A DNA stretch of 64,000 nucleotides, taken from Cricetomys ansorgei (lineage: Eukaryota; Chordata; Mammalia; Rodentia; Nesomyidae). The notes beneath the pieces are model-generated. The model worked only from the letters and a program-made list of their open reading frames with translations, ran no database searches and was not told the origin of the DNA. The DNA is taken from NCBI GenBank assembly GCA_026225945.1, contig JAMJFZ010000705.1, positions 186,001 through 250,000 on the forward strand, written 5' to 3'. Below, one piece after another: positions 11,646-25,000 of the stretch. A program made the translations under genes and the position numbers. The stretch's first letter is position 1. Each line of letters begins with the position of its first letter.

Positions 11646-12001
11646 ATGCACAAGCACCAGCACTGCTGCAAGTGCCCCGAGTGCTATGAGGTGACCCGCC
11701 TGGCCGCCCTGCGGCGTCTAGAGCCTCCTGGCTACGGGGACTGGCAGGTGCCGGACCCCTATGGGCCAAGTGGGGGCAACGGGGCCAGTTCCAGTTATGG
11801 GGGCTACAGCTCGCAGACTCTGCCTTCACAGGCAGGGGCTACCCCCACCCCTCGCGCCAAGGCCAAGCTCATCCCCACAGGCCGAGATGTGGGACCAGTG
11901 CCCCCTAAGCCAGTCCCTGGCAAGAGCACCCCCAAACTCAACGGCAGTGGCCCAGCTGGTGGCCCGAGTGCACCTGTACCAACCGAGACTGGTATGAGCA
12001 G
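11646..12001 (+). CDS. Dlg3: Dlg3 exon 1 coding part: Cys/His-rich N-terminus, carries a 1-base deficit
   Basis: Begins at the ATG in gtgccatgc and ends at the donor CAG|gtaagg. It encodes the SAP102-specific N-terminus, with a HCCKCPEC cluster reported to bind zinc in this family, then a proline-rich linker ([10 protein letters not shown]). The segment is 356 nt; the expected phase-0 end (WYEQ) needs 357. The reading is normal through residue 102 (NGSG). After that [15 protein letters not shown] is legible only one base out of frame, which places the missing base in the C-run near 11951-11953. As written, splicing to exon 2 stops at 14911-14913, and splicing to exon 3 stops at 15199-15201. 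Confidence 0.93.
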
Positions 12002-15000
12002 GTAAGGACTGGCGGATGGAGGGGGGGTGTTGGTGGGACAACCCAAAGGGACTAGGGATTGGGGTATAGGGAGTCTGGGGAACAGTAGAGGTTGCTGGGG
12101 CTCTAGGTCTGTGGACCCTGCGCCTTAGCACTGCAGCTGACCAAAGAGAGACTATTGCAAATAATGTGCTTCCATGTGTGTCTGTTTAAGGGGTCTCCAT
12201 TTGGAGGGGGATTGGGAGGAGCTGTTTGTATCAGGGGGTGATGGTATGGCGGAGGGGCACATTTTTTAGTGTGGGGGATTTGGGTTTGTCTCAGTGCGGG
12301 GAGGGGGGTGGCAGTGTCTCTGTGTCTGGCAGGGGGCGGGAGGTTCTGCGGGGGTTGTATGTGGTGTGTGTCTCCACAGGAGGGGAGGAGGGGGCATGGT
12401 GCTCTGCGTAGGGGGGGACATATGTGTTTGTATGTATGTTGGGGTGTGTAGAGGAAAGCAATGGAGCTTGTATGAATGTATGTAGCGGAACCCATGTGCC
12501 CAGCTGGCTGTGCTTCATCTCTCAATACCATGAGTCCCTCTCCGTCCCAGTCTCTTTGTGTGTGAACATGCACATGGATGTGTGAGGATGTCTCTCTGAA
12601 TGTGGAGATGTCTCTGTAGATGAGGTTGCAGGTAGCTCTGTTTGCCTGTGTGTGTCTCCATGTATATGTGTGTAAGCATGTGGCTGCAAGAGTGTACACG
12701 TGTGTGTGTGTGTGTGTGTTACCGTGTGTGTGTGTGCTTGTGTGTGTTCTCCCTGGTGAGAAGCGTTTGACAGGCAAAAGAGGGGAGGGGGAGAAGACAA
12801 GACACGTCCCAAGCAAGGCTGAGAGGCTGCTGAGAAGGACAGACTCTTTTGTCCAAGCTGCTCTGAAGTGTGTGTGTGCTGCAGGGGGTGGTGGGGGGGT
12901 GTTAAACAAGCCTCCTTGCTCCAAAGCGGGCATATTGCCTGGAACTAGGCAAAGGGCAGCTGCCCTAGTGCAGGGTCTGCCCTGAGTGGGGCATGGTCTT
13001 TGTAAGTACCCCCAGATGTGGGAGAGCTTAGCTCCCCAGTCCTGACTTGGCACAGCTTGGGAGCCCCTGGGTGCTGGGCACAACTCCGGCTTCCACTCCC
13101 AGCCTGAACTGCCAGCTTAGAAAATGGAAGGAGCATCTGTGGGAGAAGCAGCAAAATGGAGGCTGGGCCGGCAGAGCCAGGTCTCAGGCACGCATGGCGG
13201 AGGGCCTGTCTAGTTCTTCAGTTCTGCAGCCCCCAGGCTGGAGAAAGAGGCTTTGCTGTTGATGGCAGGTGCTGACTACCCCAAGCTGGTGATCATTCTG
13301 GCCATCCCTGTCCTCCTCTGAGGATAGGAGCACTCTCACCTAAAAGCAGAAGAGGGGGTTTCTTGGAGAGAGGAACCCTCTGTTCTTTCTGTCTGTCCAT
13401 CTACACCTCCTTCTGTGTCCCTAGCCTTGGTTCTTTGCCCTCTCCAATGAGTCCCCTTTCTCCTTCGCCCCTCCCTTACGAACACACGCTCATGCTTGGC
13501 CTGCCCAGTGGGGAATAGGTGCCAATTCCAAGGCTGGGCCCGTTGGGTACCGTTTCTTTACTTAGGCTGATCTTCGGATAGCTCCTGACCCTAGGGACAA
13601 GGTCCCTGAGTGGGAGTGGGACCAGGACTAGAGGGTGGACTAGTGGGAGTGGAGAGCTCCAGGTACCACCCAAACTGAGCTCGAGGCATGGCTTGCCACA
13701 TGTGGGCACACATGGTGTACCAGGTGTACAAAAGAGCTGCCTGGGCTTTCTTTTGCTGTGTATCTATTGCATTGTACTTCAGTCAGCTGTGTTGGTTTGG
13801 GGTCTCTGAAGAGGCAGTGATTTTTCCTCCTGGGACCAGGGTGAGGCTGCAGTTGGAGTCCTACCATTGACTCCTTAAGGCTACAGAACTTGAAGGAGGA
13901 AATAAGGGAGGCTGCAAACAATCAAGGAGGGAAGGGGAGAGCAGAGCAAGATATGTAGAAGAGCCCTCACCCTGGTTCTCCAGCTATTCTTTTCTGGGGC
14001 CAAAACTTCAGAAAGCTACAACATGACCATAGAAATTTGGGCCAATGCTAGGACACCTGGGGAGAGAGAGAATGGCGGGGGGTTCTTCAATCTTGAAAAT
14101 GATGGGGGGAATGAGGAAGCAAGGGTACTTGTCAGAATAAGATTTCCACTTGAAAAATGGCCACAAGTATGTCCTGTCTGGAAGGCTATGTCTATGTGTT
14201 GCTGAAAACAGCCTGTGGTTTTTGAACCCTTCCCTTGCCTGCCTTTCCATGGCTACTGCATGTTAAAGATCACAAGTTCTGCTTCTAATGTCTGTGGGTC
14301 ATCAGGTTCTCCCTCATGGGGAATTTTGTCTACCCTAGTTCTGTTCTACCTATGGTTTGTCCTCAGACTCCTGGCAATTCCCAAACTGCCCCTTTATTCT
14401 GGGACACACAAAAGGTTCAAGTCAAAAATCCCTTTGGAGAAAATGGATTAGGATTTTGACTCCTGTCCATTTGAGAATTTTGATTTCTGGAATATTTGAA
14501 GGAGGTGTAAAAATAGGGCTTCCACGGTACTCTGATGGGATTATCATGGGGAAGGAATGAGTAGCCAAAATACCACTGGCCTTGAAGTTTCCTATAATCC
14601 AAAGAGTACCTGGAGATTCAAGTTCTAGACCTTAATTCCCAGTGTGCCCTTAGGCACACCCCTCAACCTCTCTGGGCCTTAGTGTCCCCAACTGTCATGT
14701 GAAAGTGATTGGATAAGATGGTGTCTGTTGTCTTCCCATATCTGACATTGTGGGAGTCTATCATCCCAAAGTCAGGGGGAGCTGTGGTTCAGAAATGGAG
14801 AGGTTCTCTGGCCCGGTTTCTGGGCACTTCCTATGGATGTTGGGTGTGGTACGGTTTGCCCACCATGCTCCATCTCTGCCATCCCCCTTAGGCCAGCCCT
14901 GCACCCCTCCTAGTGAACCCCGAGGCCCTGGAGCCCAGCCTATCGGTGAGTGCACCACTGGCTGGCTCAGTCTCAGACAATTGATCTGGGCTACACGAGC

Positions 15001-18000
15001 AGCTGGGTTTGGACTGATACAATTGGACGCAAGGGGAGGGGTGTGTTCGCTTGGGGTCAGCCTTTCCCCATCTGTGGTCTAGAGATGCCCTGTGCTGTGC
15101 TTGGGATCTTTGTGGGAGTGGGGAAGGAAGCAAGTTGACTAGAGGGCAGATGGCTGGAAGCGGAAACACTGAAGGAAGTGCTTCTGTCTGCCCTTAGGTG
15201 AATGGCAGTGATGGCATGTTCAAGTATGAGGAGATAGTACTGGAGCGGGTAAGTTTTCCAGGAGGAAGGGTAGGGAATGGGAGGCAAGGGTTGCATCTGA
15301 GAGAGGGAAGGCCATGAGCAGCATTTCCAGACTCACAGGAGAGCCTGTATTGAGAATATGGGGAAACAGGGCCCTCAGAAGCCACATCTCTGCATCCATC
15401 AATGAACTCACCTACAAATATTAATTGATCTTGCTGACTAAGGCCTGGAAAATTGGGGTGGGGGTTGGTTTGCTGAGTCCTCCCCACCAAAATGGTCAAC
15501 ATAGGCTGAGAAACTGCTAGGTTTCTGATGAATGTGCCCCCATCCTATTATGTGACCTGGAGAACCTACTCTGGGATATAGAGGGAGATGGAGTCTCAAG
15601 AACCCTCCTTTGTGCTCTCATAATGAAATGACTGTGCCCTTCCACCCCCTTCTCAGGGCAACTCTGGCCTGGGCTTCAGTATCGCAGGTGGCATCGACAA
15701 CCCTCATGTCCCTGATGACCCTGGCATCTTTATTACCAAGATCATTCCTGGTGGAGCAGCTGCCATGGATGGGAGGCTGGGGTGAGATGGCCTGGAAGCA
15801 GGGCTGTGGGTGGAAGGGACAGGATGGAGATGAGAGGACAAGGGCCAGCCTGGCAGGATGACCCTTCCAATTAGATCTAAGAAGGAGAGGGAAAGGAGGA
15901 AGGGAGACAAGAGGAGAGGGAGGATACAAGGAGACATGGTAGAGGGGCAGTGGCCCAGTGTCATGCCTCTCGGGCTTTTCCCACAGGGTGAATGACTGTG
16001 TGCTACGGGTGAATGAGGTGGACGTGTCGGAGGTGGTACACAGCCGGGCCGTGGAGGCACTGAAGGAGGCGGGCCCTGTGGTTCGGTTGGTGGTGCGGAG
16101 GCGACAGCCCCCACCTGAGACTATCATGGAGGTCAACCTGCTCAAAGGGCCGAAAGGTGCGGCCCTCCTGATCCCTGATGCTCTAGCTACCTACCCCCAA
16201 GCTCTAGGTCATGGCTGCCCCATGGGGGAGTGGAAGGAACCTTTCTCCTAGCATGAGTTGTTGAGTCCCCAGCTTATAGCCTTCTTTCTTGATCTCAGGT
16301 TTAAACCTTGACCTTGGGACGACAGGCTGGTGTTTGGGATTCCTGGTGGGAGAGGAGCTTTGGGAAGGGACAGTGGGATAACTGGGAGGGAATTGGCTTT
16401 GCAGTGTATGAAACATTCTAACTTCTCCTTGTGGTCCTCTCCCATTTCCTGCTGGCTGCCATCTAGGCCTGGGTTTCAGCATTGCTGGGGGCATTGGCAA
16501 TCAGCACATCCCAGGAGACAACAGCATCTACATCACCAAGATCATTGAAGGGGGAGCTGCTCAGAAGGATGGACGCCTACAGATTGGGGATCGGCTGCTT
16601 GCGGTGAGACAGCCTTCATGGGGGTGCCCAAACAGTAGGGGCGGGGTGGCTCTAGTGCCCTCTCACTCCACCTACCTCAGTAGAGGATGAGGCATTTTGA
16701 AGAATTTCAAGAATATCACCCGTGCTGTGTGTAACAAGGCCTTAGTTCTTTCCATGGTGGGGCCAGCCCATGGAAAACTAGGCCTACCCTAGTTGGGCCT
16801 GTTAGTATACTGAACGAGCACTTCTTTGAGTGCCCTGGAGAGGTTTTCCCTTCTCCTAAGACCCACCCCAGGGTGTCTCCTCTTCTAGGTGAACAACACC
16901 AATCTGCAGGATGTAAGGCATGAGGAAGCTGTGGCCTCACTGAAGAACACATCAGACATGGTCTATCTGAAGGTAGCCAAGCCAGGCAGCCTCCACCTCA
17001 ACGACATGTATGCTCCCCCTGACTACGCCAGCAGTACGTACCCATTGGTCTTTTGCCCTGGTTTTGGAGGGGAAGGTGTCTGTACCCTTCATTCAGAAAG
17101 AACAAGTACAGATGATACTGTCATAACTGCATCCAGGTCCCAAGCCCTGTGCTTGGGAGTTACGTGCCCTTGGGCAAGTCCTTTTCATATCCTTAGTTTC
17201 TTCTTTAGCCCAAGGGAGCTAATGATATATATGCTGCTTTCCTCATAGGACTGGTACAAAGATCAAATGAGATCATGGATGAGAAAGCTCTTGGAAAACT
17301 ATTAGGCTACAGAGATGTGAGGAATTATTGTTAGTCACACTTCTAGTCATGCCTTTCTTTGTAGACTGTCTTGACTTCAGCTCTTTCTAAGAGTCACAGG
17401 AGTAAGCCCAGGGTTTAGAAAGGCACTGAGGAGGAGGAACCCTGGGTGAGGGTGGGGAGTGGATAAAGCAGAGAACAGTGGCCTTCAGGAATCAGCACCC
17501 CTTGGTCTTTTTTGCATCTCAGGTAGGATGTGTGGAAAAATCCTTGGAGGGGGTTGGGAAAAAATCCAGAGTGGGACATCTCTGGACTCTTTTTTTCTCT
17601 TTTTCCACCTCAGCTTTCACTGCCTTGGCTGACAACCACATAAGCCATAATTCCAGTCTGGGTTATCTCGGGGCAGTGGAGAGCAAGGTCAGCTACCCTG
17701 CTCCTCCTCAGGTGCCCCCTACACGCTATTCTCCCATTCCCAGGCACATGCTGGCTGAGGAAGACTTCACCAGGTAAGACTCTCCCCTATTCTTTCGAGC
17801 TAGAGTGGAGTGAGGACAAGTTTTCTGACCAGCGGCAAGGCCTTGTTGTATGGTTCATCACTCCTAGCCTTAAGATCGGGGCCCTTCTCAGTGAGGCCTT
17901 GGGACTCTAGAGGGGAACCGAGGTGGCTGCAGGAACGAGTTCTGCCGTCAGGGGGAGTGCCGAGCTGGTGGCCCAGATCAGAAAATGCAGATCCGGGGTG

Positions 18001-21000
18001 GGGTGAAACGTTTAGTGGGCTAAGGAGGTGGGGGTGACAGGGTTGGGGCTGTTCCTGCCCCTCGACAGTGACAATCCTGTCTGCGGCAGCTATCCGTAAT
18101 CCCTGAAGAAGGCCTTTCAGCTGATGGGGTTGGCGGGAGTCTGAGGGGCCGCCCTGCCGACCCGGGACCGCGAGAGGAAGGGCTCCGCCCGGCTGTGGTG
18201 GCGGCGGGCCGGGGCCGTTGAACTGGTCAGGCCGGCCAGGGTTGCAGGGGGACAGGTTTGCCGGGTGGGGCCTAGGTGGCTGCTGGGCCGGCTGCGGTGG
18301 AGACTGAAGGGTAGGCTGACCCGGGGAGAACCAGAGGAGCCATGGAGAGGGCTCGCAAGTTGTCAGGCTCAAGTTTGGCCCTGGGTTTGGGCTCGGCCTC
18401 GGCTTCAGCCTGGAGGAGGGCCTCACAGAGGTGGGCCTGGCCGCTCCGCTCCCTGAGGCCCGGAGGGGATGCAAGGTAGGGAGCATCGTACCTGAGACAA
18501 GCAAGCAAGAAAGAGACTCACTTGAGACCTGGGCCTCCTCTGAGGAAAGATGCTTGTAACATATGAAGATGGCAGGATAGGGCAGTGTGCTGGGGAGTCT
18601 GGCGAGTTGTATGGATACACGTATGCAGCTAATACCACTCACCTGATGGCACTGTGGTCATTTAGAGAGAGGTTCTTTGGATATAGCCAGTTTTAGAATA
18701 TATATATATATATATTTCTCTCTTCACTTCAGCCCCTAAGTATCATTTGGGGACCTGGGATTTCTTCATCTCTTTCTTCCACACCACTGGTTAGTGTGGT
18801 AGCTGCTGTGTTGTTGGGGATAAGGTCATAGTTGAAAGGCAGAATTTCAAAACTTCTCAGCAGTGGGTGTAATGAAAGTATCTTTTGGATGGTGAGGGCC
18901 ATCAATCCAGGGTGACTCCAGTGTCCTTAACAGGTTTCTCTTGTGGCCCAGGGCCTTTCACAGAGCTTACTAGAACAGAAGACTCAGGGGAAGAAGATGA
19001 GCTAGTGAGCTGTGAAATTTGGGCTCTAGAGTGCTGGAAGAGGTTTTGTTGACCTGAGAGGGCTGTGGAATACCCATTGGAAATTGACTAGGAGACTTTA
19101 GGAAGGAGGGAAGAGGAACTGAACCTTGGCAGCTGACATAAAACAACAGCTAAGCAGGTTTCAAGAGACAAAGGGAAGAGCAGGGTATCACATATAGAAG
19201 CCCAAGTCTTTACTTCCTACAGCAAATATGAATCTTGTGATGGGCTGGTCCTCACGGGGTCTACAGTTTCCGTCATCCTTTGTCCTGACTTCCCTTGTCA
19301 TATCTTTACTTTTTTACCTCCAGAGAGCCCCGCAAGATCATCCTGCACAAAGGCTCTACAGGCCTCGGCTTCAACATCGTAGGAGGAGAGGATGGAGAAG
19401 GCATTTTTGTTTCCTTCATCCTGGCAGGAGGCCCAGCCGACCTGAGTGGGGAGTTGCGAAGGGGAGACCGGATCTTATCGGTGAGACAAAGGCGAGGTGG
19501 GAGGATGGGTGCTGTGCCAGGCTAAATGGGAGGAGGGGAGTCCTTGTGCCCGCCAAGAAATGTCTCTTGAGATGAGGGAAGGGCTAAGAACTGAAGAAAA
19601 TGTAAATTGTCTTTATAAATATCTCTAATGGGGGAAAGGGGACCAAGACAAGACTTGTGCTTGAGGAAGAAATGAATGTCCCTGGGTCTTAACTTTGATT
19701 GGCATTTGACTTCCACAAAAATAATTATTACACCAGAGATATCTTTAGGCTTAATTTGGGGGGTACAAGGATGGAATTTGGGGAAAACAAATCCAAATAT
19801 GCTGAGAGATGGGCTGTACATCCCCTTTTCTGTTATGAGGGAGGACTCTCTCTTGCCTTTGGGGTAGCTCACAGCTCCTCTCTTTGGACAGGTAAATGGA
19901 GTCAACCTGAGGAATGCTACTCATGAGCAGGCAGCAGCTGCTCTAAAACGGGCTGGCCAATCTGTCACCATCGTGGCCCAGTATAGACCTGAAGGTAAGA
20001 GAAGGGAAGGTGGGAAGAGATGATGAGGAGGTTTTTTTAAACCTATATTTAGTATTGGCTTTCCCCACCATAGGTAACAAAGCCACTTGACCAGGTCCGT
20101 GGCACTTTTAGTGCAGTAACCTTTTATTTCCTTTTCCTCTAGACAGTGTGGTTGGTTTGAGTGGTTTGGGAGCATCAATCAAGGCTGTGCTTAGAGCTTG
20201 CTGATGAGGGGTGCAGTACTGCAGAAAGCCGGTAGCGGGCAGCAGCGTACGGGAAGAAGCACAGAGATTTTATTTTCCCTTGGAAAAGACAAGGGGAGGT
20301 GGAGGGCTCAGAGTTGGTGATTGGGAATTGTGTGCCCTGGGAAAAAGAGTAACTCTCTCGGCTAGAAGGTCTTCAGAGAGTAAAAGATTCGACCTCCTCA
20401 GAGCTCTTGCGTCAAATATATGTGAATCCGACTTATTTCCCTTCGTCAAAATGACTGCAAGACCCACCTAGGCTTTGAAAGGTGACACTAAGCCCTTTGG
20501 GATGGGGGGAGCGGTTCAGGAATAGAATCACGCCCATATCTTTGTATTATAAACTAGCAGGCCCTTCCCTGGGGCGAGTGGGTGGGGCCGATTAGGCAAA
20601 CAAGGATATTTGATTGGCCCGGTCCAGCGGAGGCCCAGGTGCCGAGGTGAGCTGTAGGAAGGCGCGCCCCAGCCTGCCAGCCAGCCGGACAACCATTGGC
20701 GCGCGGAGCGCGGCCTCCAGCCGCACGCCCCGCCCCCTGACCCAGGCGGAGGGCGACGGGTGCCCCTCCTCCCCTCGCGCCTCTGGTGTCTCCTCCTCTA
20801 TCCCCTCCCCCTCCTCCCCTCCTCTCGCGCGCCCCTCTTTGTGTCCGTGGTCTCCCGCGCGGGACAGAGGGACCGGCCGGAGCCGGAGCTTTCTCGACAC
20901 TAGACCTGGACTCCGACAGGGCGCCAGGTGAGGTGGGACGGACGGGGGCCAGGTCCCCTCTCAGTTCCCCCTAGCCTCTCCACTGTTCTGTTCTCAGCCT

Positions 21001-21991
21001 CTTTTCCAACATTGCGCCCCATCTCTGCCCTCTCCACCGAAAAACCTGCGCTGCCCACCCGGAGGCCCCTTCCCCGCCTCCTGGTCTTCCTTGGCCTTCG
21101 GCTGCGCGGCAGGCAAGGGGCTCTCCATCCACCGAGCCCTGTCCGCTTTCCACCTCCGTGCTCATCACCTCTTCTCATCCATCAACTGTGCCCCTTCTTC
21201 GCCCTAGAGCCTCAGTGCTGTCCACAGCCCCCTTCCTGCTGTGTCCCCAGCTGCTCTGGATCCTTAGAGGAATTTTCTAAATCTTCCCCTTTCCCCCATG
21301 CACATTTCTCCCCGCTAACTCTAGGAACTCTGGCAATTAGTTTAGGATTCTCTTGCTCCTTGTCTTCTTAAGGCTTTCATTCTGTACCAGACATCTTTCG
21401 TCTCCCCTCCCTCTTGTAAGCCTGGCCTTTGTCCCTTAGGGCTGCAGCGCCTGGGTTCCTTGGACATTCAGGCCCTGTAGGCCTGTAATCCATGTGGAGG
21501 AAGGGACCTGGTCGTGGCAGGTGTTCTACTTTTTCCGAGAACGGGAGAAGCCGAGATCTCTGCGACAAAGATAAGACTCAAAAGTGACCACCTTTGTCCT
21601 TCCCGCCCCTCCCCCACGCTAGTTCAGTGCCCCCCTGAGCCCTAGGAGAGAAGACCCTGTCACCCTTTCTACCAGGCTTGGTGGGAGACAGAAGTGCAGG
21701 GAGGTAACTAGTAAGAGAGCTCATTGGACTAAGATACTGAAAAGAGAGATGCAAATGGACACTTGAAATCATTTCTCTCCGTGTTTGACGTCCAGCTTCC
21801 TGATAGGGAATGCACCTTTGGGATACTGTTTTTTATGAATCAGGCTTATGATGTTTGTGTCTCAGGAGAGAGTTCACCATTGGATTTTTTCTTAGCAACT
21901 AGTATTTATCATTTTTTGCCCTCAATTTAAGGGTAGGTTCTACAAAGGAAATGGCTTCTCATTGCCTGTCTGCCTGCCCCCCCACCCCTTG

Positions 21992-22047
<56 letters not shown>

Positions 22048-25000
22048 GTGTGTAAGAGAAAATGTTTCCTTTTTTCTCTCTGATGCTGGACACATGGAAA
22101 CAATACTGTAATACTGTGAATTTGTCTGGTGGTGGTATGCTGGAAACTTGTGACTAAATATTTCTATGACTTTTGTTTGGGGAATGCAACTGGTCTGCAT
22201 AAAAAGCTGTAGTGGCTAAAGTGATTCCTGCAGTGTTTGCTGCTCTCTCAGTGTATCTTTAAGAGTTTGTGATGTAGACTGGGGTGCTGTCTTGTGTTAG
22301 GCCTTTCTACCACTTGCTGCACAAAGCCTTCTTTTTAGAATTAGTTGAAGCACTGCTAAGCAATGCCTCCCTGGTCTTAATTTTTCTTTGGTTTGCTCAC
22401 TCCAACAGAGCCCTAAGAAACAAAAGCTTTTTCTTTATTTGAAAATGGAACTTATTGGGTACTAGATAGACCATCAAACTATTCTTCACTGAATCCATAG
22501 TTTTCTTAGATAAAATCCTTGTATTTAAGTGTAAAGATTCCATGTTGATAATTTTAAAGGTATATTAAATATGGTTCTTTGGAGGATTGTATCATGGTGG
22601 CTGTTTGCAGAGTAAATAATCCAAATACATGTGTCTGTTGGCAAAAGTGGCAGAGGCTTTGAATGTTATTGGCTAAGCAACTGTTCATTGTTTGGGTTTT
22701 TCACATAGAATGTGAGCACTGGAAAGGGTCAGATCACAGTCTGCACCCCTGCCTTGCAGACCAGAACAACCACGGGGAAGCTGGAACTCAACTGGCCTGA
22801 GGTCACACAGGGAAAGTTGCTGAGGGTCAGCAACCTATTTAATTTTGAGGCTCACCAAGGGGCACAAACAATGGTTGTAACAACTGAGACCTAAGACTAG
22901 GTCCAGGTGGAAGAATAACAGGAAAGGGATTGAAGAAATAACGGATAGGGGACTAGGGAAGTGATGAGGGAAAGAAAGATGCATATGGAAGGCGACTCAG
23001 CAGAGGCACCATTCCAGTGCAGCCTTTGACTACATCATATTTAGCATGAGAACTTAAAAATAGCTTTGACTAATTAGAACAGTCAGGATAAGAACTTTTT
23101 CCTGCCTTTTAAAATGTTTTAAATGAGATATGTCATAATAGCACTCACTTCCCACATGGAGGTCTATAGTTCAGTGACACAGAATTGTGCCTGTGTTGCC
23201 ACAGATAAATTTAGAACATTTTCATGACCCCCCCCATCTCCTTTTAATACATAAAGAGGGACAAGCATTGGGAAGGTGCTAGGTTTAGGGCAATTGCTTT
23301 CTAATGTATCTCCCTTAAACATGCAGGGGCCTGAATGGCAACTTAGAAATGCTCCTTCCTTGAGACATTTTTTTTTTGTATATGTGGCTTGCTTAGTGTG
23401 GATTAATGAGGTATAGAAACTGGGTCTTTCTATTTGAACTTTATATTGTGTCTAGCATGGGTGCTTTACAAAATGTTTTCAATGATGTAATTTTGGAATT
23501 ATTAAATAGAAATAGAGGTGCTGAATGACAAGCTACCACAGTGAGAGATGATATTTAATAGTTTTACTTCTGATTGCTCCAAACTCTTGTGTATACCAAA
23601 ATCCTACCTGTTAGCTAAAAATATCAAAATGGAAAATTTAAATAGCTGCCACTTGTCAAAGGCTTTCTTCCAAACTATTTCAGAATGGATAATATTTCTC
23701 ATTGACTTATGGAATTGCGGCGTCAAGGTGAAGGTGGGCTTGGCAGTATAACATTTTGAGATCTCCTATGTTTTCCCCCTAGTTACTCCTAGTTACTCTG
23801 TTTCAGCCTCTGCTTATAAACTGAGCTAGTGTTTTTCTGGAAAGACCTTTTGTTTTTAGAGTAGAAACCTGATCTCCAAATCAAGAAGTGAGCCAGTAAT
23901 CCATCACTTAAAGTAGCCCAACTGGGGACTGATCCCTTCGTGAACAATTTTTTTTTTTTTATTGGAATGTGAATCCAAACAGGGTTAGGAGTAGGCTAAG
24001 TGAGAGAATAACTTTTTCCATTTTAAGGTGCTTAATGGGCTCACCACAGAAACCCCTCCACATAAAGCCAGAAGGATCAAGGGATCAGGGCTGATAATAG
24101 CTTGAAAGTTTCAAAAGGTTATTTCTCTGACATTCTCCCAAATTTGGGAATGAAGGATGTAAACATTGCTACCTTATCAATATAATCTCTCATGGGAGCA
24201 GGGATAAAATTACATCAAGGTGAAGGAAGTTTTGAAACTCCTACTGCATTCCTAAAACAAGGCTAAGGCAAGGACAAAGATGAAGCCCCAGTAGTGAAAA
24301 GGTGGAGAGAATCCAAATGTCCATCAAGCCAAGTGTGGGTAAACAAAATGAACTCTAAACACAGGCTGGATTTTTTATTCCACCATAAAACAATAAGGAA
24401 CTGATTGTCACAACAGGGCTGAACCTTGAAAACATTAAGTTAAAGAAGCTAGGCACACCTTTAATCCCACCAGCACTCCAGGAAGCAGAGGCAGGCAGAT
24501 CTCTATGAGCCGCAGGCCAGCCCAGTCTACATAGTAAGTTCCAGGCCAGCCAGGGCTACATAGTGTGAGGCCCTGTCTCAAAAACCAAACCAAAACAACA
24601 AAACAAAGGCTACTATTGCATGATTTCATTTACATAAATTGGCCACTAAAGGCAAATTAATGGAAACAAAAGGCTGTGATAAGGGGAGGAATGGGGGATT
24701 TTCTCTATCCCTCTCCTTTTAATACACAAAAAGAAAGGGCAAACTTTGGGAGAGTGACAGGTTTAAGATACTTCTGCTGGGGCACATTCCTTTAATCTCA
24801 GCACTCAGGAGGCAGAGGCAGGCAGATCTTTGTAAGTTTGAGGTCAACCTGGTCTACAGAGTTGAGTTCCAGGACAGCCAGAGTAACAACAGAAAGAGAT
24901 TGTGTCAAAAAAAAAAAAAAAAGAAGATACTTGCTTCTTAATGTATCTCTCCTGCACAAATAGGGGTTGGATGTCATCTCATGGGCTTGACACATAGGTT

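Noticed and set aside
11206..11829. Antisense open frame of about 200 codons over exon 1
   Set aside because: GC-rich shadow of the promoter and exon 1. The sense strand carries the conserved SAP102 N-terminus.
12103..13083. Minus-strand open frame of over 300 codons in intron 1
   Set aside because: Its residues are mostly His/Thr/Pro runs copied from TG-rich tracts on the + strand. No splice or codon-use support.
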